Positions 1 through 12,186 of a stretch of DNA of 64,000 bases are shown here, in pieces. The stretch is from Lingula anatina (taxonomy: Eukaryota > Brachiopoda > Lingulata > Lingulida > Lingulidae). How positions within the stretch are numbered: the first letter of the stretch is position 1; each line of letters begins with the position of its first letter. The translations under genes and the position numbers were made by a program. The notes under the pieces were generated by a model. That model was not told the origin of the DNA. It saw only the letters and a program-made list of their open reading frames with translations, and searched no databases. The stretch is from NCBI RefSeq assembly GCF_001039355.2, contig NW_019775842.1, positions 122,720 to 186,719 on the forward strand, read 5' to 3'.

Positions 1-2577
1 TGTGACAGTTGTTCAAACTCCTATTGTTTTTTCATAAACATGTCCCGTGTAGTTTTGAGTTTCGCGTCGTGATCAATCAGTTGGAAAAAATAGCGCACAA
101 TATTTTAATGAGAAATGATATTTAACACATTTATATTTAATACGGAAATCAAATTGGATTAGCCTATTTTTCATTTGTAAGATGGTTTTATGCTGTAATA
201 TTTTCTTAATGGACGACTAAGTTGAATTTTTTTATACTTAAGTTAAGAGGAAGTAAAACTTTTACCAAATGCTCCGCAAAGTGTAATTTCCCCAGGGTTG
301 GGTTAGGTGCCTGGAGGCACGAGCCGCTGAAATGGGCGAAGCGTCATCTGGACTTTTGAGGCGGAACAGGGAAGTAACCAAACTATATAAACGTTTTGAA
401 TAATTTCAGTGGCGATCAAATGTTCACGTAAAGCGGACATAACCTGTAACACTGTCATTTAATTGCACACGTGGGCGTGGAAATGTTCATTCCAATTTGG
501 GGAATGGTCGCTAAAAGAATAAAATTCCAATGACTTTGCTCTTAATTTGTACAAAATTGTTACTTAATTAATTTATCGTCACGGAAATGTTAATCGATGC
601 AGTCTAGAACATTTGAAATTAAAAGATAATAAGATGCATGAATACTTAGAGTATCCAAGATTATTTTCTTCCTCTCCCCACAATTGGAGTGTACATTACG
701 CTCCGCCACTTGTAGATCTTGCTGTCAAATCAAACCTTACGCACTCGTGCCAGGAATTATAAGCTGGGGTAAATCAACTTTTCTTTAAACAATACCTTTC
801 GCAGTGCTATATATTCACTTCAAGGAGAGGGTTTGGCAAGTACACACACCGGGTTCAAGGGGTAGGACTAGGTTTTCTGTCCCAAATAGGTAAGTTTCAG
901 TTTGACATTTTCAGTATAATTGGCCATCGCAAATTGTTACTTTGTCGTCCACGCCAGTAGACTCGAGTTTTGCTTAATAGATGGAGCCATGATCGCTTTC
1001 TCTTTTTTTCCTTGCTTATAGAAGGAGTAATTGTATACGAGGCATAACGGTGTACTCTTGGGGATACAATTTGGAAATGCAGAGCTTCTCAATTATTTTT
1101 ATTTTCCCTTAGTTTGGTACTATTCTTAGCTACCAGATAGGTGCTGTGTTACAAGTAAATATGGTATTTGTGTTTCGTTTTCTCTACACATTTCTGTTAC
1201 ATACATGTACTAACTTAACGCTCTTTAACTTAAAAAAAATTATATGCATACCAGTTTGTCATAAGACGTGAGACGTCGGTGTTTGATTGTCTTATTTGCT
1301 TTGAGTGCATGATCTTTTAAAATAGAATAAATATTCCGGAAAGACTCAACTTCGGGATATAGCCCTTAAGTTTAAATGTTGTTTGTACAGTGATACAGAA
1401 ATCTCAACTAGTAATCGCGATTAGCTACTTGAAATAGCACAATCTCGTCAACTTATTAAGGAACGAGATATCGGAGAACCTCAAAATGACGTACATCCAT
1501 AAAAGTCCTAACACTGATGATAACTGTTCTGTTAATGGTGATAAAACATACACTAGAGACGTAGGGACGGAAGTTAGTCGTTCCTGCATTTAGTATAATG
1601 GCCTCTCGACGCCTTTAAGTATTTAAGTTTCATTATAACCCTCCGTCCATACATTCGTCCATCTATTCTTCTCTCTTTCTCTCTCAGCTCCTCTCTCAGC
1701 CAGATGCCTTGCAATTAGAAACTTTTTGTTGCGTTGTTAAAATAAAAAATAGTAAAAATATAAACAAGAATAGTCAGTGATACTTTTGTTGTTAGTGCTT
1801 ATATGCGAATTCACATGTAAGCCGATTGTTCCTTGCACAAGTTATATATCTCCATTTCTGCCATTAATGCCGTTTCGAAAAAAAAAAACATTTTCAGCGG
1901 GTATCTCGACTTACTTCCTTGTACATGTACTGGTAACAACACTGCGGTATTTTATCACGCCAGTGTCCAAGAAACATGCATTAGCAATTATTGTAGATTA
2001 ACTTTAGCGAATCACCCATTTTTTCTCCTTTTTGTGAAGCATGGGCCGCTGAGTATGTACATATTGATTTTCCAAATGCATTTAGGTTTTTTTGGCGAGT
2101 TGCCTACGTCATTTTCCTCCCCCTTCTTTTCCTGATGGCAGAAGTAGGTTTCTTTCTTTATTTTGACTTTGACTTCTAAATACCGGTGTGAAACTAGAAA
2201 AAATCTTGGTCGTGCTCGAACTATAGTTGTAATTTTATAGATAATCAAATGATGTAACACCCATAACTTTGTTTTGGCAGAACTTAAGTGTGTATGAACA
2301 TTCGTACCTGGTGGCATTTGGTGCCAGGAGGCATTTATTAGCCCCACCTTATGATTGAAATCCAACTTTATAAACACTGGTATTCAAAATAGCACGCCGA
2401 TACAAAAAGATTTTACTTGCCATAAACGGTTGGCAACGCACGCAAAAATAACTGTATCTAAAAACAAAGCTAAACATTTGATACACAATTCAAATTCGAA
2501 ATGGCTACAACAAACGGATTAGTTGCTTCCGATGGTACATTGGGTGCGAACATATGAGTCAGACATCTGGGAGTCAG
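1..2577. other. Non-coding 5' flank of GPB5, no gene seen
   Basis: No reading frame here shows family motifs, plausible splice context or coding-like composition. The stretch is AT-rich with a short CT-rich tract near 1670-1700. It may hold distal regulatory DNA of the GPB5 gene that starts at about 2.8 kb, but no specific site can be supported. Confidence 0.5.
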
Positions 2578-2799
2578 AAATGAGGCTTGCTCTAAGTATA
2601 AATCAAAAAAGAATTTACGAATGGGCAATTAGCGAGGCAGTCAGCATTAGCAATAGTGACTAAATATAAGAAAGGTTTATTAATTAATCGTTAGTGTTTG
2701 TAGAACACCACTTAACCGTTTACTTGTTTCTGAATAGGTCTTATAGGCAAAACTTTCAGTTTGGAATTTTATGAACTAAAGTCAAAACATTACCAAAGT
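2578..2799 (+). repeat. 222-bp direct repeat, upstream copy (GPB5 5' flank)
   Basis: This block is repeated almost letter for letter at 4772-4993 (offset 2194 bp); only two or three substitutions are seen by eye. This copy ends 60 bp before the GPB5 start codon, so it covers the proximal promoter and/or 5' untranslated region. A TATA-like string (taaatataag) lies near 2662. The second copy sits downstream of the GPB5 gene and is not followed by a recognisable coding exon. Confidence 0.9.
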
Positions 2800-2859
2800 G
2801 TTAATTGTCCATATAGATATCAATATCTTATTTTGTTTTCAGATATCATCTATTTGACA

Positions 2860-3630
2860 ATGGAATTACCGGCGGCATTGATATCTATTTTACCAATCCT
2901 TTGGACTCTTGCAAGTGGGAGTGTAGACCCAAAGACAATGCTCGCATGCAATCAAAGGGAGTTTCGATATAATGTAGAAAAGCCGCCTTACGTCGCTCCC
3001 GATGGCACTACTATAACATGTAAAGGAACTGTGAAAGTATGGGCATGTTATGGTAGATGTGAGACAAGTGAGGTATGTATGTATGCATGTATACAGTCTT
3101 ACAGGTGGACAAAGCTACGCACTTAATCTCGAATGGTTAATGTCGTTTTCAACTTAATGGATTGAAACTGTTGCACGTCTAAATTGATAATTGATTATTA
3201 TTTTCTAATACAACCCATATGTATTCCATGCATCACAAGAACTAACTAAAATCGTCTGCATTCATTCCCTCGTGAAAACGTACGGTTTTCATATAACCAT
3301 CATTTACCTGTCAAATTTGATCCAACAAAATTGCAATTTACAAAATTCATCCAACAAATGTATGATTCACTACTGCTTTGTATGAAAAGAAAAGATTGCT
3401 ATCACTAGTTACATATCTTTTTACATATCTCCTTTAATCAGGTCGGAGACTACGAATTCCCTTTCAAGCTCAGCTTCCATAATGTTTGCACCTATGGCGG
3501 TGATGTTGTGAGACGGCGGGTTACGCTCGACTGCCCAGGCTATCCAGATCCTACCGTGGAACTCTTCGACGTAGAGCGATGCGAATGTCAAGTTTGTCGC
3601 TATGACAAAACAAGTTGTGAAAATATCTAA
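2860..3630 (+). CDS. GPB5: Glycoprotein hormone beta-5 (thyrostimulin beta subunit), two coding exons
   Basis: Coding exons are 2860-3072 (donor gag|gtatgt) and 3442-3630 (acceptor ttaatcag|gtcgg, stop TAA), joined in phase 0 to give 133 residues. Residues 1 to about 21 form a hydrophobic signal peptide. The mature part has ten cysteines (30, 54, 63, 67, 87, 102, 118, 120, 123, 130), the number and spacing of GPB5. Landmarks are CYGRCETSE (63-71, the knot's CxGxC), VCTYGG (86-91), and the C-terminal CECQVC (118-123) followed by C130 and a short ENI tail. There is no 'seat-belt' extension, which separates GPB5 from the vertebrate LH/FSH/TSH beta subunits. Known role: it pairs with GPA2 to form thyrostimulin, a ligand of the LGR glycoprotein-hormone receptor class. 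The GPA2 gene lies about 6 kb away on the opposite strand. A cag at 2840-2842 could be the acceptor of a 5' UTR intron. No N-x-S/T sequon is present. Confidence 0.93.
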
Positions 3631-4476
3631 CTAAAGGAAATAACAGATCTTGCCTCAGTTGTCTGTGATTTTGTATGTTTTTAAGTGTAATAATGTTAGC
3701 AATGATAGACGGGCAAAATTGGCCTCAAGTCTGTTAAAGGAAACGTCCAAAATATTGGCCAGAAAAATGTTTATTTTATAGGTTTATTTTATGTCCAGAT
3801 TTCTCCTTTTGAGTATCATGCTTTCGTCTTATTTATGACTTTTTAAAATGATGCAATTAAGAAAGAAAAACCAAGAGTGTAGAACCTATTAGTTATCTGA
3901 AGTATGACTTAGAACATTGATAGATTACCGTAGGGTGTGGTGGTAAATGGCGCGTTAAATGAGCGGCGATGAATGTTTTGTTTCGCCCGAAGAAATAACA
4001 TGTTTACTAGGTGAGGCACGTTATATTCACGTGCTTAATCTTACTAGATAAAAAACGAATGAAGTAAGGATAAAACAGAAAGAAACAAGTTCAACTTGTC
4101 ACAAGGTGCTGACAGAAATTTAGGTGTAAGTTAGATTCACGACAGAATTTCTAAATCAAAATTGAAAATACTCCAAGCGGGACTCGAACGAACGCAAAAT
4201 TGCCAAATAGCCATTTGTACATGTTTCCCACCTTGACAGGTTATTAACACGCCCTTGACGAATTATGTTCAAGTTTAGATGTACTTGATAACTGGATATA
4301 CATGCTGTACATTGTACTTTGATAAATGAATGTAGATTGTATTAATGGGCTGTGTATGTTTCTCTCTTTCATATTTATTACAAGATATCAGTTTCTCCTT
4401 CATATTCTATAAATCATTATTTTGTAGTAAGTGTTCAGACTTATTATACACATGATACACAGATACTTATATTTTC

Positions 4477-4482
4477 AATAAA
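4477..4482 (+). promoter_or_regulatory. Candidate polyadenylation signal of GPB5
   Basis: AATAAA on the + strand, the first canonical signal found after the GPB5 stop codon at 3630. Assignment rests on position only. Confidence 0.3.
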
Positions 4483-4706
4483 ACATGTCTTTGCATTTGG
4501 CTTTTATTATTAAAATACCATACATTGTATAACTTGAACAGTGGGTTGGATGGGGGCTCATGGATTCAACATTCGGACTATTTGGGGAGTGACATAGGTT
4601 TTCTAATATCATTAACGCTAAAACTTTATATTTGAAGGACAGTGTATGCATATTTGGCACATGCACTTTTCATTTTTAATACGAAAACTAAGAAAATGTC
4701 GGTTTC

Positions 4707-4770
4707 TATGGAGATGACTGACTGCTTATTATTGCTTATATGGAGATGACTGACTGCTTATTATTGCTTA
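4707..4770 (+). repeat. 32-bp unit repeated twice
   Basis: The unit beginning tatggagatgactgactgct occurs at 4707 and again at 4739. It abuts the downstream copy of the 222-bp GPB5-flank repeat, so it may mark that duplication's junction. Confidence 0.85.
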
Positions 4771-4771
4771 T

Positions 4772-4993
4772 AAATGAGGCTTGCTCTAAGTATAAATCAA
4801 AAAAGAATTTACGAATGGGCAATTAGCGAGGCAGTCAGCATTAGCAATAGTGACTAAATATAAGAAAGGTTTATTAATTAATCGTTAGTGTTTGTAGAAC
4901 ACCACTTAACCGTTTACTTGTTTCTTAATAGGTCTTATAGGCAAAACTTTCAGTTTGGAATTTTATGAACTAAAGTCAAAACATTATCAAAGT
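4772..4993 (+). repeat. 222-bp direct repeat, downstream copy
   Basis: Near-identical to 2578-2799. Similarity stops abruptly at 4993; the following sequence does not match the GPB5 signal-peptide exon, so this is an orphan copy of the GPB5 5' flank. Confidence 0.9.
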
Positions 4994-6059
4994 TCTGGAG
5001 TTCTAATGATCGACGTGTGTTCCTCCGTGTTCTTATCTTCTAGCACCATTTTTACTTTTTGCTACTTAAGGAATAAAAACCTGCCAGTTTGTTCTGATCA
5101 AAGATCAATAATAAGTTTTACCAAGTTTTTACATTTTATAGTTAAAATCTATGTCACGTTTCCAACATGCGTTATATCACTTGACAAATAAGACCGTTAT
5201 AGCACGGATGAACTCGGGGTACATTTTATGAACGTTAATTTTACAAAAAGTGTCATTTAAACCATATCCGTTCATATCATCAGTTTCAATATTTGCGTCA
5301 TGTCCAGTAAGTTTATTTCTTTACAAAATCATTTTAATCAGCAGGCTAATTTGCAAATTATGTCGGAATATATCACTTAAGAATTAAGATGGTCAAGTCG
5401 ATGTTTACCCATCAAGGCACTTATTTGCTGAACGAAATGTTTCCTGGCGCGCTTTGTTTAGTTCACGTTTCAGAATGGCCCATTCCTAATTTTCAGCCGT
5501 GTTTAGTAAATTACTGTGAACGAGATGTGCAAAGGAAATTCTGTATACAGGGAAGTTTGGAAGATGCACTAAAATGCTTTCATTGATTGTGCATTGTGAT
5601 AGTGAGAATTAATTATAAATAAGAGAACCCCCGGTGGGAGAGGGAAAACATTTCAACGACAACGTATTTAGTCGAGTGAACCTTCGCAAAAAAATTAATA
5701 CATGACACGCAACATTACCCGTCTAAACAAACAAGTATCATTACTTCTACTGTGTTTTGGTCTGTGTTCGTGTCATGCCTGTATCCAGTGACGATGTAAC
5801 TCATCCCATGCTGGTTGAGTCCGGACATCTCTCCTTAGAGCGCTTTCAGAACAGCGGACTAACAGATCCGTGGATCGACTTAAAAGCCTGCCGCTTAATT
5901 CCCGATCAAACACTGAATAAATTCACCGAGGGGATTATACAACAAGCATTCAAGTGGGTCGGCCGTATTTGATCCGCGGAACTGTTTGTCCACTGGTCTG
6001 AATGCGCTCTTAAACTGGTCTTATCTAAACAAAACTAGAAAAGCACTCAGAGAGCGCAG
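4994..6059. other. Intergenic DNA between GPB5 and GPA2
   Basis: Two open frames (5389-5586 and 5757-5972) occur, but neither has a recognisable motif or splice context, and they are not accepted as genes. Nothing else can be supported. Confidence 0.4.
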
Positions 6060-6457
6060 ACCTCCGCCAAGGCAGCAAAGTCTCCATCCAATGCCGTTTC
6101 ACCCCTAAATTTTCGATATTTTTTATTATTGATTATTGATTGATTATTGATCCGGACCACCACCAAAAATTAACCATCTGTTCCTTGGCCCACTTCTGAC
6201 AGTTCCTGAAAATTTCATCAAAATCGGTCCATAACTTATTTTTTATTATTGATTATTGATTGATTATTGGTCCGGATCACCACCAAAAATCTAATCACTT
6301 CTAAGTTATCCCATTTCTGACCTACCCTGAAAATTCCTTCGAAATTCATCCATAACTTTTTGAGTTATGTTGATGACAAACAGACAGACAGACAGACAGA
6401 AAGAAAGACAGACAGACAAACAAACAGGGGTGAAAACATAACCTCCTTGGTGGAGGT
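6060..6457. mobile_element. Short inverted-terminal-repeat element with internal 120-bp duplication
   Basis: The left end acctccgccaagg (6060-6072) pairs with the right end ccttggtggaggt (6445-6457), 12 of 13 bases. Inside, a TGATTATTGAT-rich segment followed by tccgga/gatcaccacc is repeated at an exact 120-bp offset (6121 and 6241). A (GACA)n tract at about 6380-6420 precedes the right end. This layout (duplicated module, 'cataactttttgagtta', GACA tract, palindromic end) resembles a widespread non-autonomous repeat type in marine invertebrates; that assignment is from general knowledge, not a search. Confidence 0.7.
6380..6425. repeat. (GACA)n-type microsatellite
   Basis: Alternating cagacaga/aagacaga/caaacaaa units form the 3' part of the inverted-repeat element around it. 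Confidence 0.85.
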
Positions 6458-6892
6458 AAAAACCAGCTAAAAAATAATTGTGTGCTGTGCAAGACTGGGC
6501 AACAGCAATTTAGCTACGGGCATGCTACACAGCTGGATACGGTAGGTGGGTTTCAATTCCCCCTCCTCCTTTTTGATATTTTGCCTGTCTGTCCTGCTTA
6601 AAAAAGAAAGGACTATTCGCCACATATAATGTTAAATGATGTTTGAAGAAAGTATGTTCACCGGTTGGTGAGTTTAATGAACCTAAAAAAGACAGGGTGT
6701 GTCGAGTTTATTTAGGGTTGGGTTCGAGGGTTAGGTTTTGGCTTAGGTTCAGCTAGTTTTGCTTTTAACTCACAAGAATCGAATGCCAATTCCAGGAATC
6801 TTAAATGGCAGTTAACCCTGTTGGGTTACGGATCATGCACTTTATTGCAAAAGTGTGTGTGTGTGCGCGTGCGTGCGCGTATGCTGCGGTAT

Positions 6893-6921
6893 GGGGGGGG
6901 GGGGGGGGGGGGGGGGGGGGG
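6893..6921. repeat. Poly-G tract (29 G)
   Basis: Uninterrupted G run following a (GT/GC)n stretch at about 6853-6880. It creates an artefactual glycine-rich open frame. Confidence 0.95.
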
Positions 6922-7043
6922 TCACCTTTCTCTCGTTTCTTTTGACACTATCTTAATGCAATTTGAACAAATGTATTCGGTCTTATGCGTATGGATAGCT
7001 CTCTCTATTTGTATCCGATGATCATGATAGCTTGAAACAAAAT

Positions 7044-7220
7044 CAGACCCGTAGCCAGCAATTGCGAAAGGGGGTTCTTTTTCTGAAAAAGTGGACCTTT
7101 TGTCATGAAACCTTAGTTTACCTTGATCAAATTTACCCAGAGTGGACCTTTTCCCATGAAAAAAGGGTGTTCTTTCGAACTCCCCGACCCCCCCCCCCCC
7201 CCCCTTTGACTAAGGGCCTG
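7044..7220. mobile_element. Short TIR element of the 'GTAGCCA' family, with poly-C tract
   Basis: The left end cagacccgtagcca and the inverted right end tgactaagggcctg form about 14-bp terminal repeats with three mismatches. The element is flanked by a 5-bp direct repeat (aaaat). The interior has two copies of an 'agtggaccttttcccatgaa'-like module, and the right side has a C17 tract (7188-7204). Related elements lie at 22776-22979 and 33899-34271. Confidence 0.65.
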
Positions 7221-7286
7221 AAAATGATAGAGACTTTGTTTGTGGCTTCTCAAATGAAAGCTTTATCTTATGTATACTGAAAGGAC

Positions 7287-7323
<37 letters not shown>

Positions 7324-9580
7324 CAGAAGACAAGCCTCCCCAATACAAAAGTAATTACGTGTAGCCTACGGGCTTAACCAGAACCATGTATCTTTCAAGT
7401 CTCGGAATATTCTTTTTAAAAAGTGGAGGTACATAAGATTAACATTACACACGTGCTTAATAATCTTAAATGTTTTACGTGTGAAGCAGCGTCTTCGATT
7501 TGGTTACTTGTCTGAAATATCCCTTAATTGCCGAGAAAACCCTCCAGTCCAATTACTGATCGCGAAGTGCTGACGCAAATCGCCCACTGTCAGTGTGTAC
7601 ACTGTTGGCTACACGCACGAGCGTCCACTAAGGACGCAAATTAATGGTCAATCTTTACATGAAAAACTTTGTTTGGCTATGAGATAAAACAAAAAGCAAA
7701 GGAAATGCAAATTTAACAGTCTTATTTATTACACTCATTGCACAAAATTTCCGTCTTCTATAAGCGCTTTGTTAATTCAGATTAAAGGAAGATGTCACTT
7801 CCCACTTCGGTGTCCTTAAAATGTGAAGTCTCTACAGCATGAAAAACAGTACACCGATGGATACCTAACACTTCTAATACTAAATTGGTCACGATTCTTG
7901 TTTTAAGCGAGATGCAGTTCAAGTACGAACGATTGACGCCAATCTTTATATTACTTTTCAAAAGTAAGCCTCTTCTCCGTCTCTTGGAGTCATTAGTATA
8001 AGATAACACAATTAAATCTAGCACATACAAACTAGATTAAGCAACAACAATGCATAAGTTGCACAAAATGCCGCAAAAATAAAAAAATAGATAATAGCGT
8101 AAGTGGTTGCATTCTTAACATACTTGTTAACTAACAATTAGAAGTCACTACGATATTAAACTACGCAATAAAATTAATAACTTCCGAGATTCTTAATGAA
8201 TAAAGTTGTGCTTTGGAAAATAAGACCCAATACTCTGACCAGCAGACGGTTTAAGATCTGAATTTTCTAATGTATACGTACGGTAATCTGGCCAACTGAA
8301 CTACATGTAACAGCAAGCTATTTCTTACAAGAAAAGCGATCTCACAATAAATAACCAACAAGTTGTGACATGCGGATTGAAATGAACATCGACATTTGAA
8401 AAAGCAATGAGCTACATACATATAGTGTGTATATAGCTCATTGGAACAACCGACTTCATCTGAATACATTCCATGTAATAACTTTTTACTAGTGATGGAA
8501 CTCTATATGTGCAAACGTTATGTATTAGAGTAAATCTTCGTGTGCATTTGAAAACTGTCCAAAATACTTGGAGGTGGGATGGGGTGGGATTGGGGTTTAC
8601 TTTCAAATACATTGTTTTGGTGAAACAAACAATAAGCGAGAATTTTCTGCATAGATTTGGTCCAATTTTCAGCTACAACGATGCATACATTAAAACTATA
8701 TTGCAGTTGAAAAGCTAATCAATAATATTTATTTTTTTCTTCATTCTAGGCAGCTGATGATAATAATTTAAATAGGATTGTCTAAAAGTCTACATCACAA
8801 TGGAATGTTAAGTGCGCAAAACTGGTGAAAAAATTCTCCTGCATCTTAAGTAGTGTTACTATATCTGTGTAGATTTGAATATAGTTGAACTGAACAGGTG
8901 GACAGAGAACTGACACAGGTGTATTTTTCCAATTATTCAAATATAATTGTCATTGCACCTTCATTTAAACTGCTATTGTAATGTTGTTTTCTATACAGAT
9001 GGAATTTGCCTGCTTGTTTGTATCCTGTTACACTCTTTCTTCAAAGCATAAAGTTGAATGATATACTAGCTATAAAACATTACTACTATATACCATCTGT
9101 TAAATTATTCTTGAATTTCATAGCAACACAAGTGACTGTGGACAAATTCAGTTCTGAGGCTATTACTAAGGAAATACATTATTTAAAGTGCTAAACAACA
9201 CACACCACACACTTTTTCTCAGAATTAAAACTTAAACAAAATTATTGTCCACCCACATTTGTGCAAATAATGTAACAAAACTGCTGGCAAGAATCTGGAT
9301 TATTTCAGTAGTCTTCAAAAACCAATTGTCAATATTTGATGGATATTTAACTGGCAAGCTTGGGCACCTGCCCCATGTATTGGAGTGAATAGTAAAAGTG
9401 CACAGCTTTCACTGCCATGCAACTTATACTATTACTTTCAAAAGTTTACTTCTGGTCTTTTTGCTGGTCCAAAATCTTCTGGTCAGTTGATATTGTTGAT
9501 ATCCTAGTAAACCTACACAGATAGTGACAGACAAGATGACAGTGTCGAATGTGATTCACCAGTAAAATGCCAGGTAGGCT
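7221..9580. other. Downstream flank of GPA2, no gene seen
   Basis: Holds a (CA)15 microsatellite (7291-7320) and AT-rich DNA. For the - strand GPA2 gene, a TTTATT string (AATAAA in complement) near 8729 is a possible poly(A) signal. No coding exon is recognised. Confidence 0.4.
7291..7320. repeat. (CA)15 microsatellite
   Basis: Perfect CA dinucleotide run. Confidence 0.98.
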
Positions 9581-12136
9581 TCACCCTTTCTTGCAGAAAG
9601 AACAAGAGCAGCGGACTGCAGACTTGAATACAAATGTTCGCTGTTCCCCCACACACCGAACATGGACTTTTATCTGAATAAAAAAAGATAATTATGAAAT
9701 TAATCAATAAATGAAGATAATTAGCAGGCTTAAACATTAAAAAATATATTTTATATATCAAACTTTATTCAAATTATGCCTCATCATGTATTTTTAAATT
9801 TTTTATCAGTCTTAACTTACATGCTTTGGAAACTGGTCATGAAGCATTTACAACAATACTTTTTTACATCACATTATTACACAGGCGTACAATGCTATTG
9901 ATTCCAAAGAATTGATTTTAACTCCCTCATTGGAAATAATCTAAAAGTAGCAGTTCGGACACCTGATAGGTGCATGCGGTTTACATAACATAGTTCTCCA
10001 GTGGATTTACACTCTTTTCAAGGAGATAATAATAGAGATTTGACTGAGATCCTTCCCACATGTCTACCCGTCTTATTCTCCCGAAAACCTAAGCCAGAGA
10101 CCACAGAGAAATAACAAAGGTTATAGTTCTATTGCAGTCGAAGCACCCAAGAAGAAAAAATGAACAACTTTTTGTCTTTTTAGAATGTTAAAGTTACCCA
10201 CAATACAGAAAATGTCATACGTTTTATGTCTGAACACTTTTTATGACCTTTTCACAAACCACTCTGTATTTTAGGAATCTGAAATGACAATTCGACTAAT
10301 GAACCAAAATCAATCACTGCCAATAGTTTGTGCTGTTGTAAAGTTGCACTTACTATCCCTTGTAGGCAACCAAGTTATTCTTAAAGCATATAACTAACTT
10401 AATTATCCAGGGTTTCCAAAATTGATTGATTAACCACTTTAGGTATGTTTGTTAACTAAAGTTATTCCCACATAGGTCATTTACAGTGTTTTTTCACTAA
10501 TAAAAACCAGTAGGTAATACCTTATCAAATGCATACAAATCTTTGTGTTGATCGAACAATCACAGACACGTATGAAACCATAAAACACAGTACATAGATT
10601 TGTTAGAGATTCCAGTTAAAGACACCAAAACCAGTACGTAATACCTTATCAAATGCATACAAATCTTTGTGCTGATCGAACAATCACAGACACGTATGAA
10701 ACCATAAAACACAGTACATAGATTTGTTAGAGATTCCAGTTAAAGACACCAAAACTTGACATTAATTAAAAGGAGTAGATGATTCACTGAAAAGGCTTTG
10801 GATTGTTGTCTACACCCAAAACGAAAAAAAAAAAATTAAATGTTCAAAAATGGAAAGACAAAAATGGGAGGAAAATAATTCAGGGTGGGCTTTCAGTGGT
10901 GTTGACAGACACTTGCAGGTGGTGTTTGCTGCCACAAAAATGAACATGAAAGGGTATATATCTTAAGCTGTGTACTTTAATTATAGCAATAATTCATCTT
11001 TTCACACTTTTAGGCATTTGAGCTTGAATGACCTTGCTGGTTCCATAAATAATGTTATTACATGAAAGTATGTGCCCTATTATATGTAACTAATTGTGAC
11101 TAAATCACATGAAAAAAGTCTCAGTATGAGTTCAAAGTGCACTTTGAGATCCTGTTACTCCAAAAGGTGACAGCATTGAATGGCAATCAGAGAATACTGG
11201 TCAAATGCATCTTTACTCTAAAGTTCTGTTAGCCTGAGTTCTAATCATTCCATAGATTTGTTACTTTCGTATGCCACCTGTCTCTAGGTTTGTTTTGCTG
11301 ACATCAAGATTAAGAGATCAGATATGAACAATATTATGTGCTTTTGATAGGTTGGAGTTGTAGTACATTGGAGTATCTGCACTTTGAAGGAGCAACATTT
11401 TGCCACATGGAATTTACAGCTTGGTGGAATAATGACCTAACCATATGTTGTCTATTGAGAAAAATCACAAAATATTCAATTTTTTTCAAACATTTCAGAG
11501 AACAGGACCGCCCTAGCAACAAAAATTTGGAAACAAAGATTCTGTTTAGTATAGAAAAGTTCCCAAAGAAGTATGCCCCTTGACATGTTTTCCATCAATC
11601 TAAGTATTTGACATGAAAGTTTTTAATAAAGCAAATATATTCTAAAAATAAACCTGTGTTTAATGTATAAAAACATACAACTTACATCATGGGATTCCAC
11701 TATGTTACAACAAGAAGATTTGGATGTAATAATGTGATTTGGGTTGGCCTCTAAAGTCCGTTGTGGAGATGGGAAGGCATAGGACGTGCAATAGCCTACA
11801 CATGCATTTATCCGGACTTCAAACCCCACACAGTCTTTTGGTTTCACTTTTCTTATCTGTGCTAAAATAGAAATGTTAATAACAATGATAGATAAAATGG
11901 ACATAATCATAATGAGCTATTGAAAAATGTGACAAATGCAAAGAGTGTGACAATGGATTATTTCAAAACAACAACACTTCAAACTATTGATGGGTATGTA
12001 TATATACTGGAAAAAACCACATAGGCCCTTATCAGACACTATATCTACCAGTTGACAGAAAATCTTAATATAAAATGCATCCATGTCAATTTAATATCAG
12101 TGAACAAAATGAAAAAAAAAAAGATTTTTAATCTAC

Positions 12137-12186
<50 letters not shown>

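Larger units (their letters stand above)
3631..4771 (+). other. GPB5 3' UTR and downstream sequence
   Basis: No coding sequence is seen. The first canonical AATAAA I find after the GPB5 stop is at 4477-4482, about 850 bp downstream, so the transcript could have a long 3' UTR. A 32-bp direct repeat (two copies, 4707-4738 and 4739-4770) immediately precedes the second copy of the 222-bp repeat. Confidence 0.4.

Noticed and set aside
4170-4200. Possible tRNA T-arm (cgggactcgaacg) on the - strand
   Set aside because: The T-stem does not pair and no acceptor stem or A-box can be placed; not a tRNA gene.
5389-5586. 65-codon open frame between GPB5 and GPA2
   Set aside because: No recognisable domain, signal peptide or splice context; open frames of this size are expected by chance here.
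5757-5972. 71-codon open frame just upstream of the inverted-repeat element
   Set aside because: Composition looks mildly coding-like, but there is no motif, no supporting splice sites, and it borders repeat DNA. Could be an old repeat-derived fragment; not enough to call.
6821-7021. Glycine-run open frame
   Set aside because: Translation of the poly-G tract only.
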